A stretch of 64,000 nucleotides of DNA from Chalara sp. BL73 (GCA_918026815.1 CAKJVC010000074.1:1-64000), one strand, 5' to 3'. Shown: positions 36,822 through 48,721, numbered from the stretch's first letter. Program-made: numbers and translations. Notes: a model not told the origin generated them from the letters alone.

Positions 36822-38000
36822 AAATTGAGCCAAAAACACAGCTATCATTTCAACGATATTTGTGCGAGGAAATATAGTGGAGATGTTGGTTCTTGTGCTA
36901 ATGCATGGCGGTTGGATATTTGACACGATTTAGCATATGTTCTTATCGTATTTGAATTCTTATGGGCCCATCAACTGTAGTCCGCAATTCAATCTTTTCT
37001 CAGCCACGGGCGTGCAACGCTAAGAACCAATTTATGCAACCTGCTGGACATCTATGAGATATTGCCACTAGAGCGCTGTCCTGCAAGTTCCACTACATGA
37101 AAGAGCGGTCAGAGAGACGCAAACAGCATACATGGCGTGGCACTACCAACTTTAGGAATGTCCCGCATGAAAGGCGAACTGTACGTATATGTGCAAATAT
37201 TCGAGCACGTTCTACTGGCTTTGGCCAATGATAGTGGTAGAACAAGAGGATGATCCTCAAAAGCCAACCGAAATTAGATATTGAAGAACTGAGTACTATC
37301 AAGACATGACTACGCTCAACGTGTCTCAAGTTTCGTAGTGCAGTGATTGAACATCGCACTGATAGTCCCTGGCGGCTATGTTGCTCAAAGACGAAGTAGA
37401 ATATTTACATGATGTGACGGTCCAAGAGTAAGACTATTGACAAAGGCCCCAACGATACTAAAATACTCGCTGTTTGGAATAAGAAAGTTGGTCCTCCTGG
37501 TGCTCCATGCCGTTTCTAGTTTCGTCAGCAAGATTCCTCCTACGTGGAGCCTTGAGGTTCAGGGTACAGCATAAGAAATCAGAAGAATTAATGGATGACG
37601 TTTGTCTCATAGCTATTTTCGCAGCATCGAATAAACGAGATTCAAGTTTGCTCATCATGTGAAAGCCTTGAAATTGAGAATGAGAAATTTGTACGAACCT
37701 GGTTTGTCCTAAATGGTGGATGGAACGAAGGTCCAATTTCGAACCTGGTGGATTAACATAGGATCTGTGCAAGGTTAGCCATGGCATTCGTGCTCAGAAT
37801 CACACTTCACAATCTAGATATTGTTAAAGTAGCTCAGAATTCAGCCATTTGTTTTCAACAATGGGCTTCAGTCGGTAATTTCCAGCGTGCAAAGCACACA
37901 ATGTTCATCATAGCTTATAGATTCTTTAAGGAAAATAATTTACATACCAAAACACATTGGAATACATTGCCATGATGCGCGGATGAGTTTATAGGGGATC
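36822..38000. other. Gap between the small basic protein gene and TEN1
   Basis: About 1.2 kb of convergent 3' sequence with no supported gene. Only short frames without splice logic are present. Confidence 0.5.
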
Positions 38001-38402
38001 TCATAGAGGTGTCACCGAGCGGCGCTGCTCCAGCACTGTCTCGTAGTCGTCCAATTTTATAGGGCCAGAGGACCAAAGAACGAGAGCCTGAACAATGACA
38101 TTCGCCAGAGAAACATGGTGATCATCCGCTTCCTGCGCCTGCTTTATGTACCCTATCACATTAACCCATTCGCCGACTCGAGTCTCGTTGGATTTTAGGG
38201 TGTTAAGCAGAAGCTCTACATCAACTAGGGCAATCACATTGTGTCCAGGCGGATAGTTATGCTGCAATGTTAACGTTGCGCTTTTCGTAGAGTATGCTGT
38301 CACACAACCCAAGAACCTGACTTTTTCTCCAAGGGTGCATTTCTGCAGCTCAGAAAGCAGAACCAAGCTGCTGGGAAGGGGTCCATACTGTACTCCTGCC
38401 AT
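38001..38402 (-). CDS. TEN1: CST complex subunit Ten1, telomere capping
   Basis: An intronless 133-residue protein matching the length and pattern of fungal Ten1. Ten1 is a single OB-fold that joins Stn1 (and Cdc13/Ctc1) in the CST complex, which protects the telomeric single strand and regulates fill-in synthesis by polymerase alpha. Visible features are the N-terminal GPLPSSLVLLSEL, the first OB strands GEKVRFLGCVTAYSTKSATLTLQH, a hydrophobic VIALVDVELLLNTLKS helix, and GEWVNVIGYI, the best-conserved Ten1 segment. The C-terminal helix region carries VIVQALVLWSSGPIKLDDYE. The gene is divergent from SNF7 with about 600 bases between them. Short OB-fold proteins diverge fast, so confidence rests mainly on the GEWVNVIGY and RFLGCVTAY motifs. 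Confidence 0.88.
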   Translation of the reverse strand: MAGVQYGPLPSSLVLLSELQKCTLGEKVRFLGCVTAYSTKSATLTLQHNYPPGHNVIALVDVELLLNTLKSNETRVGEWVNVIGYIKQAQEADDHHVSLANVIVQALVLWSSGPIKLDDYETVLEQRRSVTPL

Positions 38403-38998
38403 CCATCACATAATATCGAACTCTGCTGAGGATGATGAAGGCAGATACAGAGAGATAGAGTTGAAATGGAGGTGAAAATGACTGGACAGTATGGAAAGAA
38501 TGGAAAAGAGAGATTTGGTGTGGATGAGCTTACATAATCACAAGAGCTTGGCACAACACGTGATTATTTACCATCGTCATATGGCAAAGTGGGGCTGACA
38601 GAACAACTTGGACTGCTCTCGTTACCTATTCATAACCCAAGCACTCTCACCTTGCACAGGCAACCATTCACAGAAACAAAGTCCGCGTCACGAAATAACT
38701 TCTCTTACATCTGCCTACATAGCCTAGAAAGAATCTCTCCTCCTCAACTTCAACTACGCTTTGCAGGCCGCAATCTATTGTGAGGTTCCCGACGCCCCAC
38801 CATCGAAGAATAGGTACTTTCTAGGGAATTTAATAGTAATATCAGATCCGACACGAGCGGATACACTGCGTGAAAGAAGCCTCCACATATTATTTTACCT
38901 TTGGACAAATTCTAGCGCAATAGGCAGGTTTTCTGGGGGACTCAGCAGACCCTCTTCGGCCGACCTCTTCAAGTCAATAGCCAAGTACATAGTTCAAT
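38403..38998. promoter_or_regulatory. Divergent intergenic region between TEN1 and SNF7
   Basis: A 596-base region from which TEN1 (-) and SNF7 (+) are transcribed away from each other. Promoter function is inferred from orientation. A CACGTGA site lies near 38558-38564. CT- and CA-rich leader-like sequence covers 38630-38760. No other feature is seen. Confidence 0.5.
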
Positions 38999-39842
38999 AT
39001 GTCTGGAGTCTGGGGTTGGTTTGGAGGGCAGAGTGCTCAGAAGAGAAAAGACACGCCCAAAAATGCCATCCTTGCATTGCGACAGCAGCTGGAGATGTTA
39101 CAGAAGCGCGAGCGTCATCTTCAAAACCAGATGGATGAGCAAGACGCCATCGCGAGAAAGAATGTGAGCACTAACAAGAATGGTTTGTCCCACCCAGCGC
39201 TTGAGATGAAATAGTAATACCAACCGCTCAATAGCTGCCCGGGCTGCCCTGAAGCGGAAGAAGCAACATGAACACACCCTTGATCAGACAACCGCTCAGA
39301 TTTCGACCTTAGAACAGCAAATATACTCCATCGAAGCGGCAAATATCAACAGAGAGACTCTTGCGGCGATGGAGAATGCTGGTAAAGCGATGGCGCAAAT
39401 ACACGGCAAGCTCAATATCGATAAGGTTGACGAGACAATGTATGTTCTCCTTTCTTTCTACTATCATATAAGATGAATGCTAACCATTGGTATAGTGAGA
39501 AACTTCGAGAACAACATGCTCTGGGCGAAGAGATTGCCAATGCCATCACAAGTGCTCCTATTGGGGAGGCTGTCGATGAAGGGGAACTGGAGGATGCGCT
39601 GGCAGAGCTTGAACAAGAAGAGCTTGATGATAAGATGCTAAAAACAGGCACTGTTCCAGTTGCGGATGAGATACATAGATTGCCTGCGGCTAGCAATCAT
39701 GAGCGTAAGTTCTTTGTCCCTACATGTTATCACCTGTTAACTGCTAAATATCCAAACAGCCAAAGGAAAAGCACCTGTTCATTTGGAAGAGGATGACGAA
39801 GAGGAAGAACTTCGGAAACTGCAGGCAGAAATGGCCATATAA
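38999..39842 (+). CDS. SNF7: ESCRT-III core subunit Snf7/Vps32
   Basis: Four exons, 38999-39182, 39235-39439, 39496-39704 and 39760-39842, give 226 residues. Snf7 polymerises on endosomal membranes to form the spirals that bud intralumenal vesicles and is disassembled by Vps4; in fungi it also serves Rim101/PacC pH signalling. The sequence has the N-terminal MSGVWGWFGG membrane anchor, a basic helix 1 (LALRQQLEMLQKRERHL), ARKNVSTNKNAARAALKRKK, a long central helical region, and an acidic C-terminus ending EELRKLQAEMAI, which fits the MIT-interacting motif bound by Vps4. The first donor is GTTTGT at 39183; an earlier GTGAGC would break the frame and is rejected. Confidence 0.94.
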
Positions 39843-41908
39843 ATGGGACGACAATATGGGCCTATCTTTTCTTGATTCGACAATTGCATCTGCTACGCAC
39901 GAGAATTGCATTATGCTAGGGGTAGGGGGGCTTTGGGCTTGGGATTTTGTGTCAGCCGTTAAGAGATTCTTGGGCACCCGGCGTTCTAGGATCATATCTT
40001 CCGTAACCTTCGATGTGCTACCGGAATTTTTACTTATATTGAAACACATAGTATTCTCCTGTTGATATATATTTTCAGGGTGAATATTGTGTGAACTGAA
40101 AGCAGTTACACAGTGGTCATTACGGAGTAACACAACCGCAAGGCGTGTCTCAAGCTGCCGGTACTTCTCCCGTTATCTTGATGATTCAAACCCAGAAGCC
40201 AAGTGGCAAGGTTAGTTGAATTTGAGAATACCTCTAGGAGAGGACTGGGAAGCCAGCGATCGTCAGGTTTTCGGAATAGAGCGTAATAGATGTATTTATG
40301 ATCTAGTAAGTTTTTCTAGCACTCAAGGATGGTTCCGACACAGAACAATTACTGCGCTAGGAGATAAGTACCTTGCCCTTGATAATAAAAATGCAGAGAA
40401 GGCAACATGGTTAATACTTGTTATGCTCCAATGGGGTGGGTGACGGTTGTGGTACCTGCTTGGGTGGCTCTGCTAGGAACGGTTTGTTCGCTAGCCAAAG
40501 TTGCCGATAGCTATTTGAGATACCACGGGAGAGTGATGTAAATTCTGTCTTTCCTATCATGTGTCTTACTGCTCACCCATCAACTCTATCTGCTCTCCCT
40601 CCCCCCGCCACACCAAAGTATGCCAAACCACCAATTTCCTGCCAGAGCCCAAGCAAGGCCTTGTGCATGCTGAATTTGAGGTCCGGCCCATTTGCCAATC
40701 TTTACTTACTCATCTCGAAGCCATAAAAGCCATAAGGATCCGATAACGAAGCATACGGAGCACAACACGTTGCACTGCTACTGTATGGATGCGCTTCGAT
40801 GCATTGACCCGTAATGTAGTGCGTCGGGCCGCCAATCCCCTGAAAGGCATCCAGACCACCCACCACCCTGTCCCAGAGCAAAACATGAGAGCGGACTTCC
40901 TTTATTGCAGGAATCTTTTAATACTACCTGTATCTCATTCGAGAGTATTTAATCTGTTGAATACTGCGGTGTAGTGTGTCCACCTATTCATTGATATACC
41001 AAACGAATCCCAGACCTATTAGGGCCTGATCCTCCGCCACGGAATCGAGCTCTGTCGTGTTGGCTCGCATCGCATCTTGGGCAGCAGTGGAGTGACTGCC
41101 ACCCCGTAACGCTTGTGCTATATCCTTCCGGGTCCCTGCAATGCACACAAAAAAAAAGACGACACAAGATTAGGAATTCCCTTGTTCCTGCAATGCGGCA
41201 TGATGCGACGTGGCTCGAATGCCTCATATTGGCCTAATGGGGTTGAAGCAGCAGATTGATCATTTGCATCTCCACATGCCTGCCAACTGGCCTGGGATAT
41301 ACCTACTTCGGTACTTTGCTTTATTGATATACAGCAAGTCAGTGGTGGAGTGGGATCATATAGGTCCCCCCCACGGGATTCGCCTTCCCCAGCATTGGAT
41401 TGGTGTGGTACAGTATGGCATTGAGAGTTCTGGCACTGCTGTTGCTTTCCGTCCTTGCTGCTTCTCTTCTCACTCTCCAAGTTGAGGTCAAGCCAATGAG
41501 ATGCTTCTTTCGCTCTGATACGCTACATACGGGCAATCTATTTAATCAGTTCGTAAAATATAGCCCCGTTCTCTGTCATATGATCTTCATATCTATGTTC
41601 ACGTTAGCAGACCCATTCCATCTCTCCATCCTATATCCTCATTCGTACTTCTACCAGCCACGTCGGACTCCCATCATCCCTCCTTGGTGTTGCGTCACAG
41701 AATACTACCGAGCGGTACCATCCCATTTTGCTCTGCTTGCTTCTTGAAACATTAGGTACCCACGCTTCAGTTCTATTAGTCGGCATTGTTGTTGTTGTCT
41801 TGATATTGATGTTATGGGGAATTAATTCAAAAAGAGATCTTAAATCTTTCTTGATTGATGCTTCTACCTCTACGTTGTAGTATCTCCTGAGGTCTTCTGT
41901 ACTTTGGT
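39843..41908. other. Gene-poor region upstream of the giant repeat gene
   Basis: About 2.1 kb without a supported gene. It contains the SNF7 3' region, a run of A at about 41146-41156 and CT-rich sequence near 41620-41700 that may be the leader of the gene starting at 41909. A 115-codon frame near 41400 begins with hydrophobic residues but has no splice or family support. Confidence 0.45.
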
Positions 41909-43441
41909 ATGGATACGTCTCAAATTTCATTCTGTCCATATCGGGCAAGTATCAATCCGCAATGGTCCGCCGTCCAGGTTACGGAGCACTCGGCACCAGT
42001 TACTGTCTCGCGTGTGCCTCAATATACGAAACACACAGAGCCTGTGTTCTTTACTGGCACCGCGAGAGATTTAGAGCTTCTGGAAAACTCCACGAAAGCC
42101 AATGGTACGTTTAGGTGACTATTTTGGTGCGCTTCAACTGGCTTTCTAGACTTGCTAATGCGTATATTTCCATAGATGATTCCACCAATGGTATGCTCTT
42201 CGCACGAGAAAAACGAGCTTGTTTTAATGCTAATTAAATGTATAGTACCTCCTGCTGGGGACTCCGGGAAGTATCTTGATCCAGAGCCCGCCGCAGAAGA
42301 GGCTAGTAACTTAGATGGAGACGATGGGACGCAAATTGTGGCTAGCGAGGAGATGCCAGGGGCAGCTGCCATAGCTGATAACAATGAAGCCGCAGTCCCA
42401 GATCCATTGCCCAAGGAAACAAGTGAGGAGCCAAGTGTAGCTCCGGCAGAAGGAATTAGCCCACCATCTACGCCAAGCATTTCAGAACCTCCAAAAGAGC
42501 AACCAGTACGTGACGATCAGACTGGTAACAGCGAACACCATCATGCTGTACATTTCGCCGAGGGCACTGCACCGCCAGCTCCAGACTCGCCGACAGCTAG
42601 ACCCGCTTCCCCTGCAAAGGCGAAAAGGGAGAAACCAAAGAAGGAAACCAAAAAGGAGAAAGCCGCCAAAGAAAAGATAGCAAGAGAACAGGCTGCAGAG
42701 AAGAAGGCAGAGGTTGCTAGGGAGAAGGCCGCTAAAGACAAAGCCGCTAAAGAACAAGCTGCCATAGAAAAGACGGCAAAAGAGAAAGCGGCCAAGGAGA
42801 GAGCTGCTAAAGAAAAGGCCGCCAAAGAGCAGGCAGCAAAAGAGAAGGCTGAAGCGGCAAAGACAAAGGCTGCTAAAGCTGCAGAGGAGAGGGCTGCGCA
42901 GCTAGAGAAGGATCTTGAGTCAGGAAATGCTGACGAACTCGAAAGGCCAGAGAAAGGTCACAAGGGATCCAAGAAGGATAATAGGAAGAAAGAGAAAGGT
43001 AAAGGTAGCCACAAGGGAGGCAAATCAAAAGCCACAGCTACAGTAAGTAAACATCCCAGACACTATGTTGTGACTTAAATCTTGTGCTATGGAATTTAAG
43101 GTTATAAAATGCAGTACTGAATCTAAAATATTTAGGTCGGAGTAGTAGCTGCGGCCGTAGCAGCGATTGAGCAGTCAAAGTCTAGCAATAATGAGCCAAT
43201 GCCCTCAGATTCCCAAGAATCGAGTCTAGCTCCGCCGCCATCAGACAATGTATCTGAACCTGCAGAAAACCAGCCAGGTCCTGTTGCAGAAATTGAGGCG
43301 CTATCCGTCTCGGATACAACGGCAGATGGTGTTCCCCAGCAAGCAGAAAATGACCAGGAAAAGACACTTGAAGATATATCTCAAGCCGATCCTTCTCAAG
43401 TAGAGAGTAGCACAGATACACCACCATCACCAGAGCGAGGG

Positions 43442-43472
<31 letters not shown>

Positions 43473-46400
43473 CAACAAATGAAGACCAAGCAGCAAGTAA
43501 CCAGGGTAGTGCGCCTCAAGATGTACCTGAACCCGAGCTAGCCTCCGTTGATCCTAATATTGAGGTAATGGAAACCAGTGATTCTACGCTTACTGAGAAG
43601 GAGGAGCAACCAGAATCTAATATTGGACTTGAAATTTCTCAAGATATAGGCGATTCGCAACTCGAGCAAGAGGAAGCAAATGGTAAAATTTCAATCGAGG
43701 CCACGCCATCTCCAATTGGATCTGCGTCCGAACCGCCTGGGCCCAGCCAATCAGAGGAGGTTCCTGTTCCAGAACTAACACCAAGTCAGCCCTCCGAGCA
43801 AGAACAGACCCATGATGAGCAACCTGTCGAGGTCATAGCAGCTTCAGTTGAACCACAGCCTACACAGGAAGCACAACAAGAACAAGAACAAGATAATACA
43901 AGGAGTGATCTTGACGGCGAGGTTTCAGAAGTTCCTATCGATTTGACCCTCGAACTACGGGAGGAGGGACAAAAAATTACTCCCGAGGCTACTAGTTCTG
44001 ATGCATCAAGTGAACTGGAGCCGGAGCCGGAACCCGAACAGCCAAATGGTGACCTGGAATCTGAAATCGCTCACCCTTTGGAGCCATCTGCTGAGCAGGA
44101 ACAAGAGGGAGCAAAGGACGGCATTACTGGAGAGACTTTAGAGATATCAGCTGACTTGCAGTCTCAGCAAGAACTTTCTGGGCCAAAAGGAAGTATCGAA
44201 GTTGACGCTGTACAGGTTATAGAGGTATCCGGTGCTGAGGAACAAGATCAAACACATATTGAATCTGATGTCGAAACTGCACAGGATTCAGTCAACGCCA
44301 CATCTCAACCAGAACCAGAGTCAGAGCAAGAGACCCCAAAGGATAGTATTCTAGAAGATGGGATTATAGCAGAGGAGCAGGCTAAAGATGACAAGCTACT
44401 GTCTCCTGAAGCTATATCCACTGAAAAAATAGAAATCAAAGATTCGCAAGTGGTTGAAAATCCAGAGGAAACAACGCAAGAAGCTCCTCCCATTTCCGAG
44501 GAAGAAGAGCCAAAACCCTCTGCCATTGAAAATGCCAATGATGAAAAAGATGAGCAAAGTCCTGAAGTCGTCGAAAAAGACCCTGATATCGCACAAATTG
44601 CAGTGATTGTGGAGAGCACTAGTAAAGAGGACACTGCACCACATCCCGAGAAGACTGACATCTCCAACGATGAATTGTGCACTATCGAAGAATCGAACAA
44701 GGCTTCGGAAGAGAGCATTCCTGCTGACGAAGCAAACAATAATGCAACAGAGAAAAGCGTTCCCAGCATCCCCGATGAGATCATCGAAGAGAACGCTAGT
44801 AAAGAGCAGTCTATAGAAGAGCAACCTGTGGAGGACCAGCCTGTGGAAGACCAGTCTGTGGAAGACCAGCCTGTGGAAGACCAGCCTGCGGAAGACCAGC
44901 CTGTAGAAGAGCAATCTGTGGAAGACCAGCCTGTGGAAGAACAGCCAGTGGAAGAACAGCCAGTAGAAGAGCAACCTGTGGAAGAGCAGCCAGTGGAAGA
45001 GCAACCAGTGGAAGAGCAACCCGTGGAAGAGCAACCCGTGGAAGAACAGCCTGTGGAAGAACAGCCTGTGGAAGAACAGCTCGTGGAAGAGCAACCTGTG
45101 GAAGAACAGCCAGTGGAAGAACAGCTCGTGGAAGAGCAACCTGTGGAAGAACAGCCAGTGGAAGAACAGCTCGTGGAAGAGCAACCTGTGGAAGAACAAC
45201 CTGTGGAAGAGCAGCCTGTGGAAGAGCAACCTGTGGAAGAGCAACCTGTGGAAGAACAGCCTGTGGAAGAGCAGCCAGTGGAAGAGCAGCCAGTGGAAGA
45301 GCAACCTGTGGAAGAACAGCCAGTGGAAGAGCAGCCAGTGGAAGAGCAACCTGTGGAAGAACAGCCAGTGGAAGAACAGCCAGTGGAAGAGCAGCCAGTG
45401 GAAGAGCAACCTGTGGAAGAGCAGCCAGTGGAAGAGCAACCTGTGGAAGAGCAGCCAGTGGAAGAGCAGCCAGTGGAAGAGCAACCTGTGGAAGAGCAAC
45501 CTGTGGAAGAACAGCCAGTGGAAGAACAGCCAGTGGAAGAACAGCCAGTGGAAGAGCAACCTGTGGAAGAGCAGCCAGTGGAAGAGCAGCCAGTGGAAGA
45601 GCAACCTGTGGAAGAGCAACCTGTGGAAGAGCAGCCAGTGGAAGAGCAACCTGTGGAAGAGAAACCTGTGGAAGAACAGCCAGTGGAACAGCCTGTGGAA
45701 GAGCAGCCAGTGGAAGAGCAGCCAGTGGAAGAGCAGCCAGTGGAAGAGCTGTCTGCTGTTGTAATTAATCCAGACCTCGTCGAGAGCGGCACAGGTGATA
45801 AACAGGTTGATTCCCAGCCTACAGAACCTCCACCAGAAGTCACCCAAGGAGCACCAGCTGTTTCACAAGATTCAGCTGCTGAGGGGGAGGCCAATGAGGG
45901 CAGTACACTCCAAGGTGAAATTTCTGTGGCCCCAGAAGTAGAGGTCAAAAACGAGGTATCTGACAATGAGGATTCTAAAAATGAGAAAGAACTTCTTGGC
46001 AAGGAGAATACGAACGAAGAAGTCGGGGTTGAAGAACTAGTCGTCGCCGGTGATCCTACACTCGAGGAAGAGCCGGTACCTAACGAGCCGGCGATATTCG
46101 AAGAAAGTACAACTGAAGATACCCACTTGGAGGCGGCTCAAGCAGAAGATACCGATAAAGCCGTTCCGGATGAGGTCGAAAAAGTCGTTGACGAAGCAAG
46201 CCCTACTCAGGGTACTGCCGCTGATATATCGGATGTGGCAGGTATAGAAGAAAGGGAGATGGCACTGGACGATCCGGGTTCCCAAGAATCAGAAGAACAT
46301 AAATGCGATTCGAATGCCGAGGAGATTGTAGAACCCATGGAGGAAGAAACCGCCGAGTCTGCAGATATTACCACCAATGCTGAGACTCCTGTGGTAACCA

Positions 46401-48721
46401 CTGGCAACACCACCCAGGAGCCCGTGCAGCCTGTACCTGAAGATTTCTTGGCTCCCACTGACGACCAGAAGATTGAGGTAAAAGCTGAACCAGCGTTATT
46501 GAATGCCCAAGAAGAAATCGACGCACCTTCTATTGATGGTAAAAGGCTTGAGACTGATGGCGAGTCACTTTTAAGCGCTTCCGAAGAAGCGGAGCCAGCC
46601 TCGAGGGATGTGAAGACGGATATAGCTGATATTGGACCAATTTCAGATGAAAATGCGCCCGAGACATCTAGTGCAAACCATGGTGATGATGTTGGAGGGA
46701 CAAGTACAGTCGGACCTAGCTCAGAAGCCCCAGAAGAAACTAAATTGGTTCTAGAAGACGCTGTTGCGCAGCCAACCGACAGTAACAAGGGATGTGAACC
46801 AGATACCGAAGAAATCATTTCGCCAAATCCCGAGGACATGGAACCTCACGAACCAGTGGTAGAGAATTCAGAAGCACAGGCTGTTGAAGAACCCCCTTCC
46901 ACGATCGTTTCTGCCGCAGAGGAGACCCAAGAAGCTACGCCACTTCCCACAGAGGAAGCGAATGAAGCTGAGCTACAAGAAACCCAGGGAGAAGACAATG
47001 CTGAGGCTCCAAAGAATATTGAGCCAGCAGAAGATGTACAACCTAAGGAAAGCATAGCTGTAGCTCCAGCAGAGAACGCTCCATTGACGATTGAAGCGCC
47101 AGCCGAAGTTCAAAGTGTCACTCCTCCTAATGGCCATACTCACATTGCTGGCATTACCGCTGCAGCCGCAGCTGGGGCCGGTCTGTTGTTCGGAGAAGTA
47201 ATATCAGCGAAAGACTTAGTTCCAGCACAAGTCACTGATAGACGCCTCGTTGACGAGCCGGACCAAATATCTCCCAAAGAATTGCCTGAGGAGACTAGGC
47301 CCCCAAAGCGAGCTAGCAACAAGCATCGCTCATCGAGACACTCGACGCACTCTAAATCCTATAGTGAGAACAAAGACATTCCGGGGGATGCCTCTTCACA
47401 TGCACACTCGCATCGAAAGCGGCGTGAAAGCGTGAGCTCAAGTAAGGATCTAAAACTCAAGGATCTCAAATCAATGTTTTCTCCACCTACTCCTACAAAG
47501 CCATCTCGCCATGACAGTGGTTTCAGTGTCGGGAGCGCCGAATCGCACAGCAAGCGTAAACGCAGCCCGGAAGAACAAGCTGCTCATGAAAAGCGCAAGG
47601 AGGAGCGCCGAGCTGAAAAGGCCAAACTTGCAGAGAGCGAGGCAGCAGACTCTGCTGGCAAAGAGGCCGATGCCTCAATTTCCACTCGCAGGTCATCTCG
47701 GCGGCAGAGTGTCTCAAGACACTCTCATAGTGGTAAGTATGAAGTCGACGTTAAACCCAAGTTAGCCGACATACCGAAGGCAGAAAGTGTAGTAAAGAGC
47801 GCTCCATTCATGGGTGATGAGGCACAGGTCAAAGAGGTTGTGAAGAAGGAAGTCAAAGTGTCCACGCCTCCTGCTCAATCTCCAGCTGCAAGCGAACAGC
47901 AACCAGCGAAAGAACCTGTGAAGAAGGAGGTTAAACTTCAACCACCAGAGGAGAGCGAGCGGCCAAATGGGTCTGATCGCAGACACTCCAGTCGTCACCA
48001 CAGCCACTCTCATCGCAAGGAAATCGACAAGGAGCGACATCGCACTGAGGAGGAAAGAGAGGCTCGCCGTTTGAGAAAGGAGACAGAGAAGCAAATGGAA
48101 ATGGCAAGAGTTGAGGTCGCTGAGGAAGCGAGACGCCAACGGGAGAAGGATGATGAGGATCGACGAGCGAGGCGGGAAGAGAGGAGGAAGAAAAGGGACA
48201 CAGAGGAGAAAGAGAAAGAAGCCGCAGCTTTGGCAAGTAAGAAGGAGGAGCGGAGAAAGAGGAGGGAGGCCGAGGAGAAGGAAGCAGAGAGCTTGGCAAT
48301 GAAGAAGGAGGAGCGGCGAAAGAGACGAGAGGTGGAAGGAGAGGAGAACGAGGCTGAGATATTGGTCATAAAGAAAGAGGAAAGACGAAGAAGACGAGAG
48401 GTCGAAGAGAAGGATGAGCAAGACTTGCTTGCGCGGAAGGAGGAAAGGAGGAAAAAGCGCGAGGTGGAGGCTGGGGAGAAAGAAGCAGAAGCTCTGGCAA
48501 TTAAGAAAGAGGAAAGGAGACGAAGACGGGAAGCAGAGGAAAGGACCAGAGAAGCAGAAGGCTCAAGCTCGAACTCTAAGGGCAAGGAACCGGAACGAGC
48601 CTCAGAGATGCCTAGCCATGCACACAGGAAGTCGAGCTCCAAGATCAAGGAAAAGGAACGGGAGAAGGAGAAGGGTCCTTTGAAGAGTGTGTGGTCGTTC
48701 TTGAAGAAGGAGTTTGCGTAG
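41909..48721 (+). CDS. Giant acidic low-complexity protein with PVEEQ tandem repeats
   Basis: Four exons, 41909-42104, 42176-42190 (15 bases), 42246-43042 and 43136-48721, give 2197 residues. I recognise no enzyme or named domain. In order it has: a short N-terminal segment with some conserved look (residues 1-70); a Lys/Ala/Glu coiled-coil region (about 202-292) made of [12 protein letters not shown] units; a short Ala/Val-rich segment [13 protein letters not shown] (about 337); long Glu/Pro/Ser-rich acidic sequence; about 63 tandem PVEEQ units (895-1208); more acidic sequence; an Ala-rich hydrophobic segment [18 protein letters not shown] (about 1670); a Ser/His/Arg-rich part; and five repeats of a [10 protein letters not shown] coiled-coil unit (about 2016-2145), ending [15 protein letters not shown]. 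Similar proteins in other fungi are labelled involucrin-repeat proteins, and some huge ones tether Woronin bodies; a scaffold role here is speculation. Upstream exons could be missing. Confidence 0.8.
43441..43474 (+). repeat. GCCAGA hexamer microsatellite encoding Pro-Glu
   Basis: Five full GCCAGA units and part of a sixth, read in frame as (PE)n within the giant protein. A perfect short array like this usually varies in copy number. Confidence 0.9.
44810..45751 (+). repeat. 15-base coding minisatellite ([10 protein letters not shown]), about 63 units
   Basis: 942 bases of head-to-tail 15-base units (type unit GTGGAAGAGCAGCCA), all in frame with the giant gene: 62 five-residue units and one four-residue unit (PVEQ near 45690). 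The 5' end carries diverged units ([11 protein letters not shown]), then the units become nearly uniform PVEEQ. Most unit differences are synonymous, at GAA/GAG, CAA/CAG and CCA/CCT/CCC. A 45-base higher-order unit marked by LVEEQ occurs three times at about 45065-45185. Both other strand frames remain open across it because the unit contains no stop in those frames. Confidence 0.95.
48175..48560 (+). repeat. Degenerate repeat encoding [10 protein letters not shown] coiled-coil units
   Basis: Five imperfect units of about 21-24 residues, each containing [10 protein letters not shown] or [10 protein letters not shown] followed by [12 protein letters not shown] sequence and a short ALAIK or LVIK hydrophobic step. 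They predict a long charged helix near the C-terminus of the giant protein. Confidence 0.8.

Noticed and set aside
39164..39234. Earlier donor GTGAGC for the first SNF7 intron
   Set aside because: It would join AAT to CTGCCC and bring a stop within a few codons. The GTTTGT donor at 39183 restores the conserved KNAARAALKRKK.
41400..41747. 115-codon frame with a hydrophobic start (possible secreted protein)
   Set aside because: No cleavage-site context, no splice structure, no recognisable family, and the rest of the translation is random-looking.
44811..45751. CRISPR-like or satellite array
   Set aside because: There are no spacers between units, the array is in frame within a long coding exon, and the organism is a fungus.
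44305..46002. Antisense 565-residue CSSTG-repeat protein as a gene
   Set aside because: The open frame is explained by the 15-base unit having no stop in that frame. It has no promoter or splice evidence, so it is listed only as a finding.
47762..48648. Minus-strand Leu/Ser-rich frames opposite the end of the giant gene
   Set aside because: They are complements of the Lys/Glu/Arg-rich repeats on the plus strand.
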